From Dendrocalamus latiflorus (Eukaryota > Streptophyta > Magnoliopsida > Poales > Poaceae), in contig CM029626.1 of the NCBI GenBank assembly GCA_017311315.1, positions 27,328,672 through 27,392,671 on the forward strand: DNA of 64,000 bases, read 5' to 3'. The notes under the pieces are model-generated. The model did not search any database and was not told the origin of the DNA. It saw nothing but the letters and a program-made list of their open reading frames with translations. The position numbers were made by a program, and so were the translations under genes. Shown here in pieces: positions 37,641 through 48,307 of the stretch; within the stretch, counting starts at the first letter, position 1, and the number at the start of each line of letters is the position of its first letter.

Positions 37641-40336
37641 ATGGCTCGTGCTGGACGTGACTCGGAGTGGCGGTTCGCGCTGTTGGACGAGCACGTGGAC
37701 CGCTCTCATCGCGCTTCCCGTCTAGTCCCGCCACCGGGAAGCACGGACGACCCGCCTCAGCTGGGAGTGGTCCGGACACGCACACCTCGCGTGGCCTGGG
37801 GACTCGACCCTCGTTGGACCGCCAGGTTTGCACTACTCCAGCGTTTAGTGCAACAGTAAGTTCGTTCCGTGCTGACCTTCACTTTGTTTGCAGGCTGCGG
37901 GATGCCGGGCTACTCCCTCTTGCCCGGATGGTGCAGGCCACGGACGAGGATGGAGGCGCTGGCGCCGCTGGCAGGGACGAGGGCGGGGACGAGGCGGGCG
38001 GGGAGTGATCACGACGCTTTCCGTTCGACCGTTCCCTGCTGACGGCTTTGGTGGACCGTTGGCGGCCCGAGACGCACACTTTCCACCTCCCATTCGGGGA
38101 GATGACGCCGACCTTGCAGGATGTGTCCCTGCTCCTTGGGCTTCCGATCGCGGGAGACGCTGCCTTCCTACCGGAGGCCCCGGCCCACTGGCGCGCTGAC
38201 TTGCTCGCCAGATTCCAGGGTGTCGTTCCACCGGCCGATGACCACCACGTGTTCGGAGAGGACCAGACCCATGGGCCGACACTGAGGTGGCTCAGACAGT
38301 ACCGGGTACGTGGTATATAAAATCGATCGTGTCTTCGAAGCTCTTATTTGTGGTATTACGTACTATGTGTTAATTTTTTTGCATTCAGGTGGAGCGCATG
38401 GTTCCGCAGGCAGACGATCAGCAGGTCTCGTGGCACCTGGAGGCGTACGTGCTGTGGTTGTTTGGTTGGGTGCTTTTCACCACCAGCCACGGCAACTCGG
38501 TGGATGCGCGCCTCATCGCTTATGCGAGGGCGATCGCTGACGGCGAGCCCCACCAGGTCAGCTGGGGATCGGCCGTACTTGCCGCGACGTACCGCGCGCT
38601 GTGCGATGCGTGCACAAGGGTCAAGGCAAACTCGATCCTCACGGGCTGTCCCCTTCTACTGCAGTTGTGGTCGTTCGAGCGTTTAAGCGTCGGACGACCT
38701 GTGCTGGACGACATGGGTCCGTACGGGCCCGAGATGTATCCAGGGGGAGGGGGAGACGTCGACCGGCCGACGATGGGTTCTATCTGGTGCCGTCGTCGAG
38801 TAAGTGTTATCACAGTCTACTATTTCTTTCTTACTGACGATCGTCAATCTAAACAACTTGTCTTCCTTGCAGGTACAGTTCGCGCACGTGCAGGTCACGC
38901 GGGCGTACCGGGTCTTTGTGGAGCAGCTCGACCGCATCACATCCGACGACGTGCGCTGGGAGCCGTACGCTGATACGGCAGTGCAGGCCCGTGCTCCTGC
39001 CGGTCTGTCCTCACTTTGCTGGCGTGACAGGGCTTTCTGGCTCACCCGCCGGAAGCTCGTGTACCTCATCTACGTGGAGGACTACGCACCCCAGCGGGTG
39101 ATGCGGCAGTTCGGGCTACGGCAGCCGGTTCCTGTACCCGTCGGACCATCGCTTCCGCGGCACGTGCACGGGTGAGTGATCGTTTGTGGTAAATATGTAC
39201 ATACTTACTACTGCGTTCGCAAGTATCTCACATTACGTAATGGTTCTATACGCAGGCACAGCGCGAAGGGAGTGAAAAGAGGCACGGACTGGTCGTTGAA
39301 GATGCATCCCTGGGTCGAGCAGTGGGAGGGTGCGCTCGACGACCGCGTGGAGGAGGACCGCCCGTACGACAGCACGGAGTACGCGGAGTACCTTCGCTGG
39401 TACCAGCCACAGACCCGTACCAGGCTCGTATATGTGGTAGACCCGTCTGCCACACACGTCGCCGCTCCGACGGACACGTACCCCGCGCACTTCGCGCGCG
39501 ACGCTCACCTCGCGGTACGTTACATGTCATTTCAAAGATTCCCGAATGGTAATGTCGTTTCGATAATCGACCATTTCATGTCTTTGTGTCCAGGCTGACG
39601 TCAGTTCTGCCCTATCTGCCGACTCCGGCACAGTACTTGAGAGGCTCACCAGTGGTGGGCAGCTGACCCATGAGGAGGGCGTCAGCTTTGCGCGTCGGAT
39701 GCACGAGGGGTGTAGACGTATTGTTAGCCTACTGTCCTGCACGAGGCTACCGGTGGTCTCCACGCCCACCGCTCCGCCTGCTCGTCCACCAGTGCCTCCC
39801 CGACCAGCGTGGCACTACTCTGGTGCACCGACGTGGACACGTCCTCCACCGCCTCACCCGGAGCAGCCAGGGGGTTCAGCCTGGGCAGGGCCTCCTACAC
39901 CGGTTCACTTCACGCCTCCTACGCACACCCCTGTCTTTCCCACCTCGATGGCGCCAGCTACAGGTACGCAGAGGGTCTTATATCGTGTTTATCCGAAGAC
40001 GACATGCAACGAACTAACGATATTAATATTGCAGGTACTTACCAGCAGCACGGCGTCTCCCCAGGCCCGGACGATGTGGACCAGTTTTTCGCGGAGTGGC
40101 ACGGGCAGTTCTCCGACGCAGCACCGGAGGTTCTCTCTAGCAGTGCCCTCCCCGGTGCACCGGAGGGCACACAGCCAGAGGTGCAGCTGACTCCACCAGC
40201 GCAGGGGCGAGATAGACACCCTCCTGCTCGTTTTACTTTTTCGGATCGTCCTAACCCGTTGCACCGGACGAGGGCCAAGCGAAGCCGTATGGGAGGACGC
40301 GGGCGCGGTGACGGGGCACACCAGGGTGACCAGTGA
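37641..40336 (+). CDS. Plant mobile domain (PMD/MAIN-like) protein carried by a MULE
   Basis: Seven exons: 37,641-37,855; 37,894-38,305; 38,389-38,799; 38,873-39,171; 39,256-39,514; 39,594-39,963; 40,035-40,336. All are GT-AG with matching phases, giving 756 codons including the stop. The plant mobile domain runs from about residue 72 to 450, with signatures WRPETHTFHLPFGEMTPTLQ (from residue 128) and LLGLPIAGD, then HQVSWGSAVLAATYRALCDA (from 264) and LLLQLWSFERLSVGRP (from 300). Exon 6 is Pro-rich. The C-terminus is basic (RTRAKRSRMGGRGRGDG), a possible nuclear signal. Arabidopsis MAIN and MAIL1 of this family act in the nucleus on gene and transposon silencing; PMDs also occur in transposons. 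One in-frame TGA (38,006-38,008, codon 110) lies just before the core of the domain. Otherwise the gene is undamaged, so it is either recently disabled, or the base is a private change or error. Confidence 0.85.
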
Positions 40337-40644
40337 GGCGTGTTGCAGATGCTATATATGTTATGCATGTAATGAAAAAATATGCGGCATGTTACTCTCA
40401 GTTATATATTATGAAGTTTATTTAAATTTACATAGTCTATCATCTCTCTCCCCACATAAACTATCTCACTTAACACTGTATGTATCGATCGTTTTCTACT
40501 CAATCTTTCATAAAAAAAATTTAAAAACTTTTTACATACCTACAATATACAATGAACATAAACTTTTATTACAGCTTCACCGTATTTTTTACCGGTTCAA
40601 CGTTACAAAATTCACAAAATTTAAAACAATCACGGGGGCTACAT

Positions 40645-40818
40645 GCAGTCGCCTAACGGGATGGCGACTGCATGCTAGTCGCTTAACGGGATAGCGACTA
40701 CCGTTAGGTCGCCGAACGGAAGAGCGACTTAATGTAGTCGCTTTACCGTGCAGCGAGATATATTGTGTCGCGGTCTGGTTGGGCGAAAGTCTCCAGTCGC
40801 CCAACCATTAGGCGACTG
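40645..40818. repeat. Palindrome array, right terminus of MULE-2
   Basis: Units at about 40,645-40,671, 40,676-40,700, 40,708-40,728, 40,737-40,756 and 40,794-40,818. Arms vary in step: AGTCGCC pairs with GGCGACT in the first, AGTCGCT with AGCGACT in the second. Centres AACGGGA and AACGGAA differ from those in MULE-1. 40,337-40,640 is the 3' flank of the PMD gene (AATGAAAAAATA near 40,369). Confidence 0.88.
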
Positions 40819-41339
40819 GAGCCTATTTTTGCAAAAAAATTTCCCGCGGGTATATTTATGTAATTTCGAATAAAAAATGGATTATCCGTACAAAAAATTC
40901 AAGTTTTTCTATACTCATGAATTGCAAAAGATGGACGAAATTAAGGTACTGCTACTAAGTCATGTGAAATCTTGCAGATTTATCCACTAAGTCACTCTCA
41001 GCATTTAGTTTTGAAAGATACGTACGAGGAATTGGAATGATGAGACTTAGAGAAGTGCAAAATTCAGGGGGAGATTTTTCTCAAGCTCGTTATTAAAGCT
41101 TGATCATGAAGATTGAATACCTTAAGAATAAATCCTGTAGATTAAATGAAATTGGGTGAATTGTACTCTTTTTCTCTTGACGAGTTTTCCTGAAATTTAT
41201 CCGCCAAGGTTTTTTTAATAATGCAATTTGTGCAACACAGTATAACATGTATCATGTACTCTTTCTCTAAATTTTCCCCAGTGGGTTTTATGGAATTTTG
41301 ATGAGGCATGAACGTGTCGGATGAGTGCCCAAGTGGGAG

Positions 41340-41584
41340 TGTTAGGAAACCTAGGTCTGGACTTGAAGTCTGGCCTATGGTGGGTACCTCACCACTAGGC
41401 TGCAAATAGGGAGTGTTATTGACTATTTTGTACATGTATGAGAGAGAAAAGTAATAAAGAAATACTAGAAGTTCTCCCTATCTCTATGTTTCAATCTATT
41501 ATTTATATTTTTTTATAATTTATCTATCTTTTATATAACAGAGAAATCGATTGGATTGAATTTACCAACCATGGTTCCTCAACA
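41340..41584 (+). repeat. Copia B 3' LTR, adjoining the IBR1 promoter
   Basis: 245 bp starting TGTTAGGAAAC and ending CTCAACA, preceded by a purine-rich tract (AAGTGGGAG). It ends about 120 bp before the IBR1 TATA box, so its own plus-strand promoter could read toward the gene. Confidence 0.92.
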
Positions 41585-41702
41585 AGTATGATCTGGCCCA
41601 CGCTCCGGTGTCCAGGCAAACTGGGGCAGACGGGCAGTGTCCAAGCGAATATTCTCGCCACGCCGCTATGCCTGCCTCTGTTCCATCGACGCGTCTCCAG
41701 CC

Positions 41703-41713
41703 TTTTATACAAA
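41703..41713 (+). promoter_or_regulatory. TATA box of the IBR1-like gene
   Basis: TTTTATACAAA, 76 bp upstream of the start codon. In the duplicate at 58,178-58,189 the same place reads CCTTTTACAAAGG, two bases shorter, destroying the TATA. Confidence 0.55.
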
Positions 41714-41788
41714 GGGACCTACTACCGCACGCTTCCATCCGGACAACTACAGGCAGCAAGGAGAGCACCGCGAGAAGCTAGGCCGGCG

Positions 41789-44700
41789 ATGGAGATCAAG
41801 TGCCGGCGGCTGGAGGGGAAGGTGGCCGTCGTGACGGCGTCCACGCAGGGCATCGGCCTCGCTATCGCCGAGCGCCTCGGCCGGGAGGGCGCCGCGGTCG
41901 TCATCTCCTCACGCAAGCAGGTCGAGCCCTCTCGTTTGCCCTTCCTTGCCCTTCTTGGATCTTGATTGCCTCGGCGCGTGCTCGTTTTCTGATTGAGTTT
42001 CTTGGTGTTGCAGAAGAACGTGGACGAGGCGGTGGAGGGGCTCATGGCGAAGGGGATCACCGTGGTCGGGGCCGTCTGCCACGTCTCTAACGCGGTGCAG
42101 CGCAAGAACCTCATCGACACGGCCGTCAAGGTGAGAATTGGGATTTTTTTTGTGGGGGTGACTCCGTGCGAGTGCCGTGGTTCTTGGATTCAGATGGGTT
42201 ACCTTGTCAGATTCGTTACTTAGGAGTTGCGAGTTGAATGAAATCGGCACTCTGTAGTGGAATTTGGGTCTGACTGAGGATTAGATTTACTAGATGTATG
42301 TTATTTTTGAAATATTGACTAGTTTCTGCACCGCATCTGAGCATAGCTTTCTTGTTGACTGGTGGGCAGAATGTGCGACTGGAATTCTGAATACAGCATT
42401 TTTTAAAACCAGAAATTTTATTCACAGATCAGTGCATGTTTATCCACAACTGTAGCGATCATTGCTTTAAATTTTTTTACAGTTGCTGTTCAATTGAATC
42501 TAAACTGCTCTGCATATCGGTTTCTTCTCTTGATGAAATTGGGGCTGAGATTACTGCCTCGCCGTTCTAAGAAAATGGTTGATGCTCGCTTAATCCGTTT
42601 GTGTGTACAGTGGTATTGTCAGGATGATGAAACAAGAGTTTTATGATCTGCAGTTCATACCTAGTTGGAAAGAACTGTTTATTTGGATGCATCTGAACTG
42701 TATATTTCCTTATCACAAATTGCTTCTTTCAGTCAGAAAGTTGCATACTGTTAGTTACTCATGTGTTAGGAAGTGTTCTACATTTGCGGACTTGTCCTTG
42801 AAGTTGTAGCAATCAGGTAGTATCAAAATGATTCTTGTAGTAGTAAAAGAAATTATGTTATTGCAGAATTTTGGACATATTGATATTGTTGTCTCCAATG
42901 CCGCCGCAAATCCTTCTGTAGATGGCATACTCGAAATGAAAGAATCTGTTCTTGACAAGCTATGGGATATTAATGTCAAGGCTTCTATTCTTCTTCTTCA
43001 GGTGAATGAATTTTCCATCCTAAATCCTAATTTACAATTTGAATGAATTTTCCATCCTAAATTCCTATAAATCGACTTTTACGTTATTAATCTGTTTTCA
43101 TTTTCCTGTTGTTAGGACGCTGCACCACACTTACGGAAGGGATCATCTGTGATAATAATTTCTTCAATTTCTGGTTATAATCCAGAACCAGTATTAACGA
43201 TGTATGGTGTCACAAAGACTGCCCTTTTTGGTCTCACAAAGGTGTATGCTATTCCTTTGTCATTGTCATACTGGTGCCTCTGAATTGATTGATATCATGA
43301 TTGTCTTTCATTGTCCTTTTGTAAAGAAAACAGTGAACAATGTTTTACTGTGGTTATTAGTTATTTTAAATTTTATAAACCTATATATAAAAAACCTATT
43401 AATCCTAAGATGTTTAACCAACAAACACTGGATTGAAGGAGCATAAATAACAGACATATTTCCCTTGGAGATATGTTCGACTGCTGAGACATGCACCATG
43501 TGTATGGTGATACTTGGATTTTGGAGAGCAAACCTGACACTGACAGCGTGGGATATGCTCCCAAAAAATTAAGCAAAATGATCTAGTAGTAACAAGTTCA
43601 TAAAAGTTATACCTTGAAGTTTTTTCTGCTTGGGAATTAGAATGTTGTGCCTATATAAGAACTTGGATGTTGGACTACCTCAAGAAAGTTTTTGAGTTTG
43701 GTACTAGATTTCCTCCCAATCCTCAAACACTATTTGTTGTTGGTATGAAACCCAAACACAAGTGAGGGGTAGACGTCGGTCGTCTGACGGGCCATTGTCC
43801 ACAAGAGTAAAAATGACATGGGGATTTATACAGATTCAGGGTCCGAGAGGACCGCCCTACTCCTATCGGTGAGCTAACGGGGGTTACCTCTGGGGAGCGG
43901 GTCCCCGAGGGCTTACCAGTTTGAATATGCTTTTTTATTGTTCAAGAGAGCCCAAATTACAAATGAGGGATACATAACGTATTTTATAGACTCTTGGACC
44001 TGTACAAATGACCGAAATACCCTTCATGGAGATAGCTAATCTACAAGAACAAGTGATGAGTACTGTTGTCCTTTCTAGACGCAACAGTAGTTCTTTGATC
44101 TATGTATCATATAATCAGTCGTTAGTCGCACTGTATATGCATGGTTACCCGACAAGTGGCCCCCATGTCTTAGGGCATATTCTTGGGCTGGCGGGGCCCT
44201 CGCCTTGTGGGTCCCGCTAGGGATGGATACACCGTCTTGATGATTCTGGGCACTGAGGCTGATCTCTTGATGTCTTCATGGATCCCCAAGAGAGGACATA
44301 GCTACCAGAGGGAAGGCCATCACGTAAGCCCCCCATGCTGTTATTGCTGAGGACGTAGAGCAGGGGGTATGTAGGTGCCTTCCACGGAGTGAGCCTTGTT
44401 AACGGGGTTTAAATCATTCCTCCAACACTACTGATCTATATGTTTGCGAACTGAGCTAAAGATATGTTTTATATACTTTGAAGTTTGAAGTATATCCCAG
44501 TTAACCATATTCACTTCCGGCAAAGGCCTAACCATGATATATGTGACTATGAACACGCAAACCAATGAGCACTCTAGATAGAAATTGTAAATTAGCATGA
44601 TTACTATTACACTTTCATACGACACTACATATTGCATGGGACCTATACTTCAGAATGCCACATTGGTCTCATGACTAGTAATTTATAGAACATTATGAAA

Positions 44701-47700
44701 TTTCATGGCAGCTGATGTTGTATTACAAGTCAGGCGGTTTATTTCATCAATGGATCATTATTCATTCTCTTATGTTCTGAAGATATTTTATTGTTATGGT
44801 ATACATTGTTTTACACATGATGAACTATTTTGTCCACTGACTGCATTATGGATGCTCTCCACTGACAATATTATGGATGCTCTCCTTTTGTAGGCTCTTG
44901 CTGCTGAGATGGGGCCAAATACTCGTGTTAACTGTATAGCCCCTGGTTTTGTTCCTACACGTTTTGCTGATTTCCTCACAACTAATGAGACCATTGTAAG
45001 TAATTTCTGAATTTTTTCAACATACTCCATATGTTGTATATTTTGACACCCAGTTACACACAAAAAAAACCTATCACACTTAAAAGTGCCAGTGAAACAA
45101 GAGGACAATCCTAAACATTTTCTAAGTTTCTGTGTGATAAATAAAATTTGATTGCTCACCTTTCTTTTTGATAGATTTTCTGCTTGGCACTTGGCAGTGC
45201 AAACTTTGCACTATAACCTGTTTGGCCTTGTGCTTTACTGCACAATTGGTATGCAGGGACCCAGCAAGACCTCCATCATTACAGTAGAAATACACTGAAT
45301 TTCCCATGAATTGTTTTGAATTTCTAAATACATAACAGTTTGTTTGGATAGACGGGAAAATGGATGCAAAATTCTATTTAAAATAAGGAAGTTTTACAGC
45401 AAATATTCCCAAGATGGGATAATATTACAACTAACATTACTGGAAATAAACCCGAAGGCTTTATTTGCAATTTTCACCTGACACAGCTTTCGTCACATCT
45501 TTGAAATCAAGATAGCAGTCTGATCATTGGTACACTTAAGACAAAAAATGAACGAAGAACTTTCAAGAACAAAACTATTCATACAGACAAAAATTAGCAT
45601 GTTATAGGTTTCATAAGAGACAAGATTCACAATATGGGGCAAGGAGGGTGGAGAACAGTGGGTTTTGCTACATCTGTCTACAATTGGAAAGGCTGTCATG
45701 TAACACCAAAAAGGCACCAGCTCTGGGTATAACATCTTGAGTTCCCCAAGATTTGTCAGAAGGTCAAGAATCTCCACAAAAGAAGTGCTTCTCAATAGCA
45801 CCACTGCTCCTGCAGTTGCCCTAGATGGGTGAACTCAAGATAAGAACCGCGGATTTCATTTTAGATTTGAAGTGGATGTTGCTTTCTTTTGAGATGAACT
45901 ACGGGTCCGAGGACTGAGGGCACGGCACTTGCCCTTGATCGATCGGCTATGCCATGACTAAGGCTCTGAGACCTGTTGAAGAAAAGAGACTAGAGAACTT
46001 TATTTATTTCTTTGCTTAATAATAATAGATACAATCATGGTTGTCACGGCGGAATCGGCGACCACGGCGAGTGACATGCGCCTGGACGCCTAGGCGACGC
46101 CAAGGCGAGCGCCTAATCCCAATCCTGTAGTATCTCCCGTATGTATACATACATCACAATGTCACATACATTCTGTCTCTCCCGTATAAAACTCCTCCCG
46201 AGCCCTCAGTCTCTCCTAACCACTCCGCCTCTCCCGTCTCTCTCTCTCCCGTCTCTCCGCCTCCTCTCCCGACATCTCCGCCGCCGCCTCCCGCGTCCGC
46301 CTCCTCTCCCCGCCGCCGCCTCCCCCGTCCGCCTCCTCTCCCCGCCGCCGCCTCCCCCGTCTTTCTCTCTCCCGTCTCTCCCGACATCTCCGCCTCCTCT
46401 CCCCGCCGCCGCCTCCCCTCGCCTCCTCCCCCCACCGCCTCCAGCTCCCCGCCGCCTCTGGCCTCCCCTCCCCGTGCCCGATCTCTCCCCGCCGCCTCCC
46501 CTCCCCGCGTTGCTGGAGACCGGCGTCAATGGCGGGATCAGGCGAGGCGACCAGCCTCGGCGTCCTCCTCCGGCCGCCAGGACGCCTAGGCGACGCCGTG
46601 ACAACAGTGGATACAATTCTATCACTTTTATAGGGATGGTTAAACTTAACCCCTAAGGAATATATCTCTATATTGAGAAAACTAATCTCTAATAATAGGA
46701 AACTTATCCCTAATACATGAAAATAATTTTAAAAAATAAGTCTAAATAATAAAGAAACTAATTATTATATTCCTAATCCACGATACACCGGCAAATCACC
46801 CAATTTTGCCCATGCTACAGTACACATGGGTACTGTTTACGTCTTGCTACCGTGCCCTCGTGATGCTATTCACGCATTGCTATAGTACTGTGCGGTATTG
46901 TTTGCGGTTGCTGCAATGCTCGTGTATTGTTCGCTCACCTGCTACGTATACGCCGAGATTCTAGGCCATAACAGGGTGATCTTAGTGATACTTTAGGAAC
47001 TTTGGGTGAAGTTGACTATAGCCTTCTCTCTTTCTTTTTTCCCTTGGAGGGGCAGACTTTCCTAGGTTTTGCAGTGCGGTACTGTACTGTAGTTACTGTA
47101 GCACGAACTGCATCTTATCTATTGGTTTGCTTCAGTTTGATCTAATTGTTTGATTAGGAAATTATCAGTTTGATCTAATTGTTTGATTAGGAAATTATCT
47201 TTAACAGAGTTAGAATCAGGATCTTATCTCTTGTAGTTGGTTTGTTTAGATTGGATTGTTAGAGATAGTGTTTGAGGTTTAGGGGACAGCCAAGTTAACC
47301 TCAACCCTATAAAAGGCCATGAATTGTAACTTATGAGATCAAGCAAGAAGAAGAAATAATTAGTCTTTTCCTTATCAAAAGTCTTCTCTCACATCTATGG
47401 TCTATTTATCCCTATTCTAGTCTCCATCAAGCTGTGCCATCCCGGCCCTCTTTTATATGATATTTACCCCATCATGAACTTAAGACATTGACCATTAGTT
47501 TAGATTGGTGAAGGTTAGCCATGTGCCTTCTTATGCTTGCCATGTGGAGTTATTAAAATTTTTCTGACTTAGAATACCATCTTAATTGACATTGAATGAT
47601 CTACAAGTACTAGGTTGTTTTTGGGATGGTTAGGTATGTTACTGTTTCACCGAAAAGGTCATTGTCAAGGTGATCTTAGTACTCCCACAATCATGATCGA

Positions 47701-48307
47701 TTAGCTGTTAGCTGCATTACTTATTTATAGATGATAACCGACAGCTAGATATGTCATGGCCTATATTCATCCTGTACTATATTAATCTCATTGCAATTTG
47801 ATATCGATATCTCTATCGCCATGATCATTCTGTGGTGAACTCCATTAGCTAATTCATAATTTCTTCAACTTTGAATAGTCAACGGTTACATTCCTGTAGT
47901 CTTATTAGTTTTGTATGTCATCATTAAAGTATAAGAGAACAGGGCTAAATTCTTTTAAATTTTTAATTTCCCTTATGTTTACTGTTGGCCCAGTGCTTGT
48001 GTTATCTTCACATGGGCACTACTCGGCTTATAGGTTCTACTGGATACAACTCATTTCAGAACGATATTGCTGTATAAATAGTTTCAGCTGTACCGGGTTA
48101 ATCCAATGTATTTTTTCTTCCATGCATGTGTATGTACCTAACCAAATCATTCTGCAGAGAAATGAGCTTATTGAGAGGAGTACACTTAAGAGATTGGGTA
48201 CTGTGGAAGACATGGCTGCAGCCGCCGCATTCCTGGCATCTGATGATGCATCATTCATTACAGCTGAAACTATAGTTGTTGCTGGAGGAACACAATCTAG
48301 ATTGTAA
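41789..48307 (+). CDS. IBR1: Peroxisomal short-chain dehydrogenase/reductase, IBR1/SDRA-like
   Basis: Six exons: 41,789-41,920; 42,014-42,130; 42,867-43,001; 43,116-43,241; 44,894-44,995; 48,158-48,307. All are phase 0 with GT-AG introns, encoding 253 residues. It is a classical SDR: nucleotide-binding TASTQGIG (16-23), NAAAN (94-98), and catalytic N119, S145, Y158 and K162 (YGVTK). The C-terminus is SRL, a type 1 peroxisomal targeting signal. Arabidopsis IBR1 (SDRA) has the same length, the same motif set and the same SRL ending, and acts in peroxisomal beta-oxidation of indole-3-butyric acid to auxin. The orthology is my inference from that resemblance. Intron 5 is 3.2 kb and swollen by nested repeats; intron 4 holds a solo LTR. 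The coding sequence is intact. The promoter is cut about 120 bp upstream of the TATA box by copia B, so expression may be altered. A truncated duplicate lies at 58,263. Confidence 0.93.
43735..44427 (-). mobile_element. Solo LTR in IBR1 intron 4
   Basis: Minus-strand start TGTTGGAGGAATGATTTAAA at 44,427, end near 43,735, with 5-bp flanks CTATT and CTACT (one mismatch). The interior contains GGTCCGAGAGGACCG-like and CCCCGAGGG blocks, typical of LTRs in grasses. There is no internal coding sequence, so it is a solo LTR left by recombination. Confidence 0.7.
45974..46974 (-). mobile_element. Copia LTR with primer site, truncated, in IBR1 intron 5
   Basis: On the minus strand the LTR starts TGTTATGGCC near 46,974 and ends CTTCAACA near 45,974. 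It is followed by GGTCTCAGAGCC, close to the standard copia primer site TGGTATCAGAGCC. About 130 bp or more of leader follows to 45,840, after which homology to an element is not seen. The LTR is split by the hAT at 46,036-46,609. Confidence 0.55.
46036..46609. mobile_element. Non-autonomous hAT nested in the intron 5 LTR
   Basis: The ends CATGGTTGTCACGGCG and (reverse complement) CACTGTTGTCACGGCG are flanked by the exact 8-bp repeat GATACAAT (46,028-46,035 and 46,610-46,617). The inside is a long C/T tract (46,170-46,510) made of CCGCCGCCTCC and CTCTCCCG units. The long Pro-rich and Gly/Arg-rich frames there are repeat translations, not genes. Confidence 0.88.
46975..47460 (+). other. LTR-like fragment in intron 5, with a 33-bp tandem duplication
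   Basis: 47,133-47,198 is an exact double of a 33-bp unit (CAGTTTGATCTAATTG start). Further on, CCTATAAAAGGCC near 47,309 and a leader rich in GAAGAAG resemble a retroelement LTR promoter. No boundaries are visible. The remainder of intron 5 (45,000-45,840 and 47,460-48,157) holds nothing I recognise. Confidence 0.4.

Larger units (their letters stand above)
36712..40900 (+). mobile_element. PMD-carrying MULE (MULE-2)
   Basis: The termini GAATTTTTTGTACGG and CCGTACAAAAAATTC are flanked by the perfect 9-bp direct repeat AAGTTTTTC (36,703-36,711 and 40,901-40,909). The outer about 130 bp of the two ends are near-identical inverted repeats; further in, each end holds its own set of palindromes. 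The interior is wholly occupied by one plus-strand gene: TATA box, leader, 5'UTR intron and seven coding exons of a plant mobile domain protein. I found no MURA/MudrA-like transposase, zinc-finger or ULP protease frame on either strand. It sits inside copia B, so it is younger than that insertion. Confidence 0.93.
33214..41080 (+). pseudogene. Copia B pol remnant, interrupted by a MULE
   Basis: In order: protease and pre-integrase region (33,290-33,790, CLVDSSTTYTILRETKYFQ and LFCLWHDRLGHPS), integrase fragments (33,830-34,500), reverse transcriptase (35,410-36,110, with YVDD at about 35,873) and RNase H (36,190-36,711, resuming 40,910-41,030). Many stops and frame changes make it inactive. 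The MULE at 36,712-40,900 splits the RNase H region between ITLKF-type and YTHELQKMDEIK-type codons; copy C at 54,640-54,700 preserves the uninterrupted sequence. Confidence 0.85.
31360..41584 (+). mobile_element. Copia element B, with a nested MULE, in the IBR1 promoter
   Basis: The 5' LTR is 31,360-31,604 and the 3' LTR is 41,340-41,584, both 245 bp, with TGTTAGGAAA starts and CTCAACA ends. The host target is GGTAT (31,354-31,358) and AGTAT (41,585-41,589), one mismatch. After removing the nested MULE (36,712-40,900 plus one 9-bp duplication) it is about 6.0 kb. The pol region is full of stops and the LTRs differ at many positions, so the insertion is old. The paralogous empty site GGTTGGTATGATCTGG is present at 58,108-58,122. 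Confidence 0.92.

Noticed and set aside
46141..46656. Pro-rich 171-residue plus-strand frame and Gly/Arg-rich minus-strand frames
   Set aside because: They are translations of the C/T tract inside the hAT at 46,036-46,609; open on several frames at once, no domain.
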